Source: Candidatus Tectimicrobiota bacterium (GTDB lineage: Bacteria > JACPSX01). From it: a stretch of 11,643 nt of DNA. The translations under genes and the position numbers were made by a program. This document shows positions 6,488 through 11,643 of this stretch, piece by piece; the first letter of the stretch is position 1; each line of letters opens with the position of its first letter. The notes beneath the pieces were generated by a model. It saw nothing but the letters and a program-made list of their open reading frames with translations, searched no databases and was not told the DNA's origin. The stretch lies in assembly GCA_016193065.1 (NCBI GenBank), contig JACPSX010000246.1, positions 1 through 11,643 of the forward strand, written 5' to 3'.

Positions 6488-7354
6488 CTATGCCGAACGG
6501 TCCGGAAGCCTGAGAATCCTGCGGGCGTTCCCCTCGAGCACTTTCTCCCGCACCCCCTCTTTGAGCTCCAGTTCCTCAAAACCCTTGAGCCAGCGCTTCG
6601 GGTCAATGTAAGGATAATCGGAGCCGAAGACCATTTTATCCGCAAGCAGCGTGTTCATGTGGGAGATGACCGCCTTGGGAATGTACTTGGGGAGCCAGCC
6701 CGACAGATCGATGTAGAGGTTCGCTTTGTGCAGGCAAATGGCCAGCAGCTCGTTTTCCCAGGGCCAGCCGTTGTGGGCCGCGATGAGCGTAAGCTCGGGA
6801 AAATCAGCGGCCACGTCGTCCAGGTAGATGGGCCGGGCGTATTTCAGTTTGATCCCCATCCCGCCGACCTTCCCCATTCCCAAGCCCGTGAAACCGCAAT
6901 GGAACAGGATGGGAATATCGAGATCGATGCATTTCTCGTACAGCGGGTAGACCATCGGGTCGTTGGGATAGAAATCCTGAATCGGCGGATGAAGCTTGAG
7001 CCCTTTGAGGCCGAGGTCGCCGATGGCCCGCTCCAGCTCCGCCAGCGCGGCTTTTCCTTTCCAAGGATCGACGCTGGCAAAACCAATGAAACGGTCCGGG
7101 AATTCCGCCACCAGCTCGGCAATGTGATCGTTGGGGATCGGGGGAAGCCCCGTTGCGGATTCGGCATCCCAGCCAAAAATCACCCCCAGGGCCACGCCTG
7201 CACTGTCCATGTCCTCCACCACCTCGTCGACATCCTTCACCGGGTGATTCACCTTGAAGAACTCGTCGATGGCTTTCAGATAGTCCCCACCGCCGGCCAT
7301 AAAGAGGTCCGTGGAGGGGTGCATGTGGATGTCAATGGGACGGACGTCTGCCAT
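6488..7354 (-). CDS. Amidohydrolase-2 family (ACMSD-like) metal-dependent hydrolase or decarboxylase
   Basis: This is a 288-residue TIM-barrel protein of the amidohydrolase-2 family (PF04909 type), which includes ACMSD, gamma-resorcylate decarboxylase and 5-carboxyvanillate decarboxylase as well as hydrolases. The expected metal and catalytic residues are in order: IDIHMH (D8, H10, H12), LFHCG (H152), AAHNGWPW (H194) and GSDYPY (D246). Length is normal or slightly short. The start has AGAGGAGA upstream, and the gap to the acyl-CoA dehydrogenase is 14 bases, so it belongs to the same transcript. With a CoA-ester dehydrogenase and a ring-cleaving crotonase as neighbours, it may decarboxylate or hydrolyse an intermediate of the same pathway. 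The family is too broad for a substrate to be named. No signal peptide is visible. Confidence 0.85.
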   Translation of the reverse strand: MADVRPIDIHMHPSTDLFMAGGGDYLKAIDEFFKVNHPVKDVDEVVEDMDSAGVALGVIFGWDAESATGLPPIPNDHIAELVAEFPDRFIGFASVDPWKGKAALAELERAIGDLGLKGLKLHPPIQDFYPNDPMVYPLYEKCIDLDIPILFHCGFTGLGMGKVGGMGIKLKYARPIYLDDVAADFPELTLIAAHNGWPWENELLAICLHKANLYIDLSGWLPKYIPKAVISHMNTLLADKMVFGSDYPYIDPKRWLKGFEELELKEGVREKVLEGNARRILRLPDRSA

Positions 7355-7368
7355 GGGATGTCTCCTCT

Positions 7369-8523
7369 TTACTTCTTACCGGTACCCAGGAGGTCTCGGG
7401 CGATGATGATCCTCTGGATGAAGCTCGTCCCTTCGTAAATTTCAAAGCCCTTGATGTCCCGGTAGTAGCGCTCAACGGGGTAGAGATTCGTGTAGCCGTA
7501 GCTGCCGTGCAGGAAGACCGCCTTGGAAGCGGCCCGGGAAGCGGCCTCGGTGGCATAAAGCTTGGCGGCGGAGGTCTCGGATGTGGTTCTCACACCGGCA
7601 TCTTTGAGAGCAGCCGCCTTGTAGGTAAGCAACCGAGCGGCTTCGGTCTCCACGAACATGTCGGCCATGGCCTGCTGCACCATCTGAAAATCAGCCAGCC
7701 GCTGGCCAAACTGCTGGCGCTTGGTCAGGAACTCAACGCAGGCATCAATGCAGGCCTGAGCTACGCCTACAGCCCCGGCCGCCACTCCGAGCCTGCCGTG
7801 GTCCAGGGCCCCCATGGCCACCTTGAACCCTTCTCCTTCCTTGCCCAAAAGAGCGCTTTTGTGGACCCGGCAGTTCTGCAGACGGATCACCGCATGATCC
7901 GAGGCCCGGTGACCCAATTCCTGACCTTCCATCTTCTCCCGATGAAAGCCCGGAGCGGAGGTTTCCACGATGAAGGCGGTTACCCCCCGGTGCTTGAGGG
8001 AGCGGTCCACACTGGCGAAGACCAGAGCCACATCTGCGATGTTTCCGTTGCTGATCCAGATCTTGGTCCCGTTCAGGAGGTAGTGATCCCCATCCCGGGT
8101 CGCCGTGGATTCCATGCTTCCCACGTCGGAACCCGCGTTGGGCTCCGTGAGAGCGTAGCAGCCGATGATCTCGCCGCGGGCCAGTCTGGGAAGCAACGCC
8201 CGCTTTTGTTCCTCGGTCCCCCAGTCCTTGATGCACATGGAAACGAGCCCCAGATGCACAGCGATGAACCCCCGGGTCGAAGAGCAGGCCCGGCCGATTT
8301 CTTCATAGGCAATGGCCGTGCTCACGTAGTCCCACCCCTGGCCCCCGTATTCCCTGGGCAGTGGCCCTCCCAGGACCCCCAGTTCGGCCAGGCGACGGAT
8401 GATCTCCCGGGGCATGGCGCGGTTTTCATCCCACTGCCGGGCGAAGGGCGCCACTTCATTCTGGGCAAAAGCGCGCATCCTGGCCTGCAATTCCTTTTGA
8501 AGCGGGCTCAGTTGGAAATCCAT
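7369..8523 (-). CDS. Acyl-CoA dehydrogenase
   Basis: This FAD enzyme introduces a 2,3-double bond (or does a related oxidation) in an acyl-CoA and passes electrons to ETF. The 384-residue length is typical. The first family signature is present as YALTEPNAGSD (123-133), the flavin-contacting WISNG at 156-160, and the second signature region includes RQQFGQRLADFQ (269-280). The catalytic base is present as E364 in IYEGTSFIQR, the position used by short- and medium-chain enzymes. It starts six bases after the etfA stop, with AAGGGGTGAGAG as the ribosome binding site overlapping that stop, so it is translationally coupled to its own electron acceptor. Chain length or ring preference cannot be read from sequence alone; context suggests an alicyclic or otherwise unusual acyl-CoA. 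Confidence 0.95.
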   Translation of the reverse strand: MDFQLSPLQKELQARMRAFAQNEVAPFARQWDENRAMPREIIRRLAELGVLGGPLPREYGGQGWDYVSTAIAYEEIGRACSSTRGFIAVHLGLVSMCIKDWGTEEQKRALLPRLARGEIIGCYALTEPNAGSDVGSMESTATRDGDHYLLNGTKIWISNGNIADVALVFASVDRSLKHRGVTAFIVETSAPGFHREKMEGQELGHRASDHAVIRLQNCRVHKSALLGKEGEGFKVAMGALDHGRLGVAAGAVGVAQACIDACVEFLTKRQQFGQRLADFQMVQQAMADMFVETEAARLLTYKAAALKDAGVRTTSETSAAKLYATEAASRAASKAVFLHGSYGYTNLYPVERYYRDIKGFEIYEGTSFIQRIIIARDLLGTGKK

Positions 8524-8529
8524 GATCTC

Positions 8530-9483
8530 TCACCCCTTCAGCGCACGCAGCCGCTCGCTAAGTTTGGGGAGAACCTTGTAGAGGTCCCCGATGATGCCGT
8601 AATCGGCATATTTGAAAATAGGAGCATCCTTGCTGGAGTTGATGGCCACGATGACCTTGGCCCCTTGAATGGCCACGCTGTGCTGGATCTGCCCTGAGAG
8701 GCCCACGGCGAAATAGATTTCCGGTTTCACCCTCTTTCCCGACAGGCCGATCATGCGATACTCGGGCAGCCACTGCAGATCCGTGGCAACAGGGCGGGTG
8801 CAGCCCACCTCGGCCTGGGCGCTGCGGGCCAGATCCTCGACCAGAGCGAGATCCTCCTTTTTCTTCACGCCGCGCCCGAAGGCGACCACCCGGGAAGCCT
8901 CCTCCAGGTTCACCCCCTCCATGGCCTTAGGACGCCGCTCCACCACCCGGAGCGGGGAAGAAGGAGGAGTAAACTCCAGCAAGGTGGTCTCACCGCTGGC
9001 CGGAAAATCCTCATGGCTGGAGTACTTCCCGGGCAAAACCGCCACCACGAAGATCTCCCCGCCCAGGACCTCGGTGGCGACCGTACTTCCCCCTAGCGCG
9101 TAGCGTTCCGCTTCGATGCGCCCTTCCTGAACGCGCACTGCCAGGGCATCCGTAATGCAACCGGCGGTTAACTTTTGAGCCAGGCGCGGGGCCAGCTCCT
9201 TGCCGCGCTTGCTGGAGCTGATCAGAATCAGCTTGGCACCAGTGCTTCGGGTCATCAAGGCCAGAGCCTCTGCCACAACCTCTACAGCAGTTTCCGGGGC
9301 CAAAGGTTTCTGGAGCCCGAGAACCCGGCGGGCACCGCAACGGAAATACACCTCTGCATTTCCTTCTCCCCAGAGGGAAGCGACCGCTACCTCTCCACCC
9401 AGATCCTCCGCCAGCTCCCGGCCGCGAGTCACGAGCTCGCAGGCCTGGGCCACCTTGTCTGCGTATGCTAGTACCCCCCCCAT
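8530..9483 (-). CDS. etfA: Electron transfer flavoprotein alpha subunit
   Basis: EtfA carries the FAD that receives electrons from the acyl-CoA dehydrogenase and hands them to the ETF:quinone oxidoreductase. The protein is 317 residues. The C-terminal FAD domain is clear: RPVATDLQWLP (230-240), GLSGK (246-250), EIYFAVGLSGQIQH (255-268) and INSSKDAPIFKYADYGIIGDL (281-301, given in part). The start at 9483 is chosen because GAGGAGGTAGGG sits immediately upstream. An in-frame extension to 9612 exists, but its 43 extra codons only translate the palindromic repeat lying upstream and match no ETF sequence. The gene is separated from etfB by that repeat and followed closely by the acyl-CoA dehydrogenase gene. 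Confidence 0.95.
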   Translation of the reverse strand: MGGVLAYADKVAQACELVTRGRELAEDLGGEVAVASLWGEGNAEVYFRCGARRVLGLQKPLAPETAVEVVAEALALMTRSTGAKLILISSSKRGKELAPRLAQKLTAGCITDALAVRVQEGRIEAERYALGGSTVATEVLGGEIFVVAVLPGKYSSHEDFPASGETTLLEFTPPSSPLRVVERRPKAMEGVNLEEASRVVAFGRGVKKKEDLALVEDLARSAQAEVGCTRPVATDLQWLPEYRMIGLSGKRVKPEIYFAVGLSGQIQHSVAIQGAKVIVAINSSKDAPIFKYADYGIIGDLYKVLPKLSERLRALKG

Positions 9484-9497
9484 CCCTACCTCCTCAG

Positions 9498-9635
9498 CAG
9501 GCTGCTGAAAAACCGGGTACCCGTCCCGGGTGTGCGTTGTTGGCTGCGTCGTTCGTCGCTGCGGCGTACCTAACCGCGTACGCCTCGCTCCTCTCTCCTT
9601 GCCGCCTAGCATCCGGAACGTTTTTGAGCAGCCTG
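9498..9635. repeat. 138-base palindromic repeat element between etfB and etfA
   Basis: The element is bounded by 16-base inverted arms, CAGGCTGCTGAAAAAC (9498-9513) and its near-perfect complement GTTTTTGAGCAGCCTG (9620-9635), with 15 of 16 positions paired. Inside is a second inverted pair, GGCGTAC (9563-9569) and GTACGCC (9578-9584), and a 10-base palindrome CGGGTACCCG (9514-9523). It has no coding content. The layout and wording resemble a family of short dispersed palindromic repeats that I recall from many environmental bacterial genomes, similar to MITEs or REP-like elements. It fills almost the whole gap: five bases after the etfB stop and leaving only the etfA ribosome binding site. 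In the transcript it would fold into a long hairpin between two subunits needed in equal amounts. I see no flanking target duplication I would trust. Confidence 0.8.
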
Positions 9636-9639
9636 TAGA

Positions 9640-10413
9640 TCATCTTCTAAGGACCCCTTCGTTCTCCAGAGCCCGCACCAGTTCTTCAGCAACCTTGTCC
9701 GCATCCCCTTCCAGAAAGATCCCCTTGCGGGAAAGGGGAGGAGCCACGTTGCGGATCTGCTCCACGTAGGTTCCGTTGCGGACCTCCTGGAGCTCCGCGG
9801 GTGTGGTCACCGTTACGGGCTTTTTCGCCGCAGCCAGGATTTTGGTTAAAGAGGGAAGCCGCGGAGAGTTCAGCTCACTGGTTACGGAAATTAAAACTCC
9901 GAAGGGAGCTTCCACCACCTCGTAGCAATCCTCCAGATCCCGGGTGGCGCGGATCTTCCCGTCGACAAGCTCCAGGGCCCGTACGTAGGTGATCTGGGGG
10001 ATTCCCAGACGTTCCGCCAGCCGCGGCCCGACCTGGCCCGAATAGTTGTCGGCCGACCCCTCACCCACCAGGATCAGATCAAAGGTTCCCAACTTTTCAA
10101 CGGCGCGAACCAGCAGGCCGGCCGTTCTCCCCGGATCTCCGCCGGTCCAGCTTTCGTCTACGACCAGCAAAGCCTCATCGGCCCCCATGGCCAGAGATTC
10201 CTTGATCGTCTCTTTGATCTTGGGAGTACCGATCGAGACGGCCGTTACTTTGCCCCCGTGCTTTTCCTTGAGAGTGATCGCGGCCTCCAGAGCGTTCTTG
10301 TCGAACTCGCTCAGACGATAAGGAACTCCGTTAATCACGGGTTCGCCTGTGTCCCCTTTGATCCGGATCTGATTGAGATCCGGAACCTGCTTCACGCAAA
10401 CAACAATGTTCAT
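9640..10413 (-). CDS. etfB: Electron transfer flavoprotein beta subunit
   Basis: EtfB pairs with EtfA and binds AMP, or a second FAD in bifurcating forms. It is 257 residues, the normal length. Recognisable parts are the start MNIVVCVKQVPDLNQIRI, the FDKNALEAAITLKE segment (near 37-50), the nucleotide-binding stretch GEGSADNYSGQVGPRLAERLGIP (near 115-137, given in part) and the SELNSPRLPSLTKILAA segment. The loop at GSADNYSGQVGP differs from the DGDTAQVGP wording common in many EtfB proteins. The start ATG follows GGGGGATGAG, nine bases after the fixX stop. Together with fixX and fixC upstream it forms an EtfB-EtfA-FixC-FixX set. Confidence 0.95.
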   Translation of the reverse strand: MNIVVCVKQVPDLNQIRIKGDTGEPVINGVPYRLSEFDKNALEAAITLKEKHGGKVTAVSIGTPKIKETIKESLAMGADEALLVVDESWTGGDPGRTAGLLVRAVEKLGTFDLILVGEGSADNYSGQVGPRLAERLGIPQITYVRALELVDGKIRATRDLEDCYEVVEAPFGVLISVTSELNSPRLPSLTKILAAAKKPVTVTTPAELQEVRNGTYVEQIRNVAPPLSRKGIFLEGDADKVAEELVRALENEGVLRR

Positions 10414-10422
10414 CTCATCCCC

Positions 10423-10710
10423 CTACCCGAACCGAAAGCTGACTCCGTACCCGCCTTCGGGGTAATCCCAGGTCACCGCTTCGTGGGGACAGCCGACGCG
10501 GCAGGTGCCGCACTCCAGGCAACCATCGCAGTCGTGGACGATGTCCCCTTCCGCATTGAGCTTGAAAAGGTCCGCTGGACAAAAATAAAGACACGGTTTC
10601 TCTCGACACTTTTCCCGGCAGACCCGGGCGTCCACCAGGATATGGCGCTGGCCGCTTAGTTCGAAGACGTCTTTCCCCAAGCGCTCCGCGATGGACAGCT
10701 TCAAGCTCAT
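10423..10710 (-). CDS. fixX: FixX-like ferredoxin partner of the ETF:quinone oxidoreductase
   Basis: This is a small 95-residue iron-sulfur protein that works with FixC to pass ETF electrons to quinone. It has nine cysteines: C31, C35, C40 and C44 (C-x3-C-x4-C-x3-CP) and C61, C64, C67, C70 and C74 (DGCLECGTC...CP). The block GCLECGTCRVGCP and the C-terminal WDYPEGGYGVSFRFG ending are characteristic of FixX. The start ATG overlaps the fixC stop codon as ATGA, so translation is coupled. The cysteine count would permit two [4Fe-4S] clusters, though classical FixX is thought to carry one or two depending on lineage. Confidence 0.92.
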   Translation of the reverse strand: MSLKLSIAERLGKDVFELSGQRHILVDARVCREKCREKPCLYFCPADLFKLNAEGDIVHDCDGCLECGTCRVGCPHEAVTWDYPEGGYGVSFRFG

Positions 10711-11643
10711 AGGGCCCGGTATCCTCGGATGACATCCCCCAGGGCCTGGCCCAGAGGAATACGGGAGAAGAGGGAATTGCGAAAGCCCCGCAAGATCTTC
10801 CCCTTGGAGTTTTCCGTGACGCGATATAGATCCTTAAATGCCCCGGTCAGCGCCCTGGGATAGAGAGTGTAGAGCCGGGGATTGGCAAGGAAAGACGGCA
10901 CCTGCCGGTAGCTCTTGAAGTCTTTGCCGATAAAGCTCTCCTGGACGGACCGGTCGTAAGCCGAAAGGGTCTGGCGGGAAAAATCTCCCTGCTGGTGAGC
11001 CGCCAGGGCAGCCTGGCCCGCCAGAACACCGGAAGCCAGGGCGTAATCCATCCCCCGGACGGTCACCCCCAGATTCAGGCAAAACCCTGCTGCGTCCCCC
11101 ACGGTTAGAAAACCATCAGCGCTTAGAGGCGTTCCCGCGCCCGGACCCGCCTCAGGAATCAAGTGGGCCGAGTACTCGACCACGTTCCCCCCCCGCACGA
11201 GCGGGGCCACCGCAGGGTGCTCTTTAAACTCCTCGATCAGTTCGTGGATCGGCACCCCTGCTGATCCGGCGGCCTGGACTCCCACGACGACCCCCAACGA
11301 GAGGGTCTCCCGGTTTGTGTACAGGAAGCCGCCGCCCGGCATACCCCGGGTCACGGAGCCGGCAAAGAGCTGAGCCGCTCCTTCCCCTCTCTCCAACTGG
11401 AAACGCTCTTCAATGACGCCCCCGGACAGTTCGATGATCTCTTTGGCAGCCACCGCGAAGTGGGCGGGGTCATGGCGAGCTCGCAGCCCCGCCTTCTCAC
11501 TTAACAGAGAATTGACTCCATCGGCTGCGATGACCACGTTGGCTCCTATTTCATCCCCTGCAGCGCGGATCCCGCAGATCCTGCCATTTTCCCGAATGAC
11601 CCCATCGACCCGGATTTTGGGGACCACAAGGCCTCCCCATTCG
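10707..11643 (-). CDS. fixC: FixC-like ETF:quinone oxidoreductase, 5' end cut by the window
   Basis: This is the flavoprotein dehydrogenase that accepts electrons from ETF and reduces membrane quinone with FixX. The frame is open from the window edge; 311 residues are present of a usual length near 430. The N-terminal dinucleotide-binding GxGxxG region is outside the window. Visible motifs are VVIAADGVNS (36-45), the second FAD motif FLTVGDAAGF (178-187) and the following GVTVRGMDYALASG, which is typical of FixC and geranylgeranyl-reductase-like flavoproteins. A GTG at 11627 is not a start, because coding sense (EWGGL) continues upstream of it to the edge. It ends by overlapping fixX (ATGA). 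Linkage to fixX, etfB and etfA makes the FixC role more likely than a geranylgeranyl reductase. Confidence 0.92.
   Translation of the reverse strand, partial: EWGGLVVPKIRVDGVIRENGRICGIRAAGDEIGANVVIAADGVNSLLSEKAGLRARHDPAHFAVAAKEIIELSGGVIEERFQLERGEGAAQLFAGSVTRGMPGGGFLYTNRETLSLGVVVGVQAAGSAGVPIHELIEEFKEHPAVAPLVRGGNVVEYSAHLIPEAGPGAGTPLSADGFLTVGDAAGFCLNLGVTVRGMDYALASGVLAGQAALAAHQQGDFSRQTLSAYDRSVQESFIGKDFKSYRQVPSFLANPRLYTLYPRALTGAFKDLYRVTENSKGKILRGFRNSLFSRIPLGQALGDVIRGYRAL

Noticed and set aside
5440-6513. Plus-strand open frame of 357 codons
   Set aside because: It is antisense to the crotonase gene, whose motifs, start and ribosome binding site are clear. The translation resembles no protein family.
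7507-8697. Plus-strand open frame of 396 codons
   Set aside because: It is antisense to the acyl-CoA dehydrogenase and runs into etfA; it has no recognisable domain.
9484-9612. N-terminal extension of etfA by 43 codons
   Set aside because: The extra residues are a translation of the palindromic repeat; a strong ribosome binding site directly precedes the ATG at 9483.

Overview
This window is a stretch of anaerobic metabolism genes, all read from the minus strand and cut at both ends. Read in the direction of transcription (right to left) the order is: ETF:quinone oxidoreductase (fixC-like, 5' end missing), fixX ferredoxin, etfB, etfA, acyl-CoA dehydrogenase, amidohydrolase-2 family protein, a ring-cleaving-type crotonase with a C-terminal zinc ribbon, a gap of 385 bases, a molybdopterin oxidoreductase, a damaged four-cluster ferredoxin subunit, an NrfD-type membrane subunit, and a CaiB/BaiF (family III) CoA-transferase (3' end missing). 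I see no RNA genes, transposases or CRISPR arrays.

The organism looks like a strict or facultative anaerobe with moderately high GC. Several ribosome binding sites carry an extended anti-Shine-Dalgarno match (GAGGTGATCG before the molybdoenzyme, AAAGGGGTGATCG before nrfD, GAGGAGGTAGGG before etfA). That style is common in Firmicutes such as the Peptococcaceae and Moorella groups, but this is only a hint; Desulfobacterota or Chloroflexota are not excluded.

Region 1 (about 5470-11643) is one tightly packed transcription unit. FixC and fixX overlap by ATGA, and most other gaps are 5-65 bases. The exception is the etfB-etfA gap, which holds a 138-base palindromic repeat. The proteins fit together as a dehydrogenation module. 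The acyl-CoA dehydrogenase oxidises a CoA thioester, EtfAB takes the electrons, and FixC/FixX pass them to membrane quinone. The crotonase and the amidohydrolase would act on the same carbon skeleton. The crotonase motifs resemble the ring-opening hydrolases BamA and BadI, so an alicyclic or aromatic-derived acyl-CoA is a reasonable guess for the substrate.

Region 2 (about 1-5084) is a complex iron-sulfur molybdoenzyme locus (catalytic subunit, four-cluster ferredoxin, NrfD anchor) followed by a CoA-transferase that could activate the substrate acid. The catalytic subunit has no Tat signal and cannot have one upstream, because an in-frame stop lies directly before its start. At 2510-2530 the end of the catalytic gene appears to be joined directly to the interior of the ferredoxin gene. 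The molybdoenzyme loses its last residues, and the ferredoxin loses its start codon, ribosome binding site and first cluster motif. Either a deletion of a few hundred bases happened here or the assembly has collapsed at this spot.

No substrate can be named with confidence. The combination of a cytoplasmic-type molybdoenzyme, a BamA/BadI-like crotonase with a zinc ribbon, an amidohydrolase and an ETF/FixCX electron outlet is the part most likely to be an undescribed pathway.
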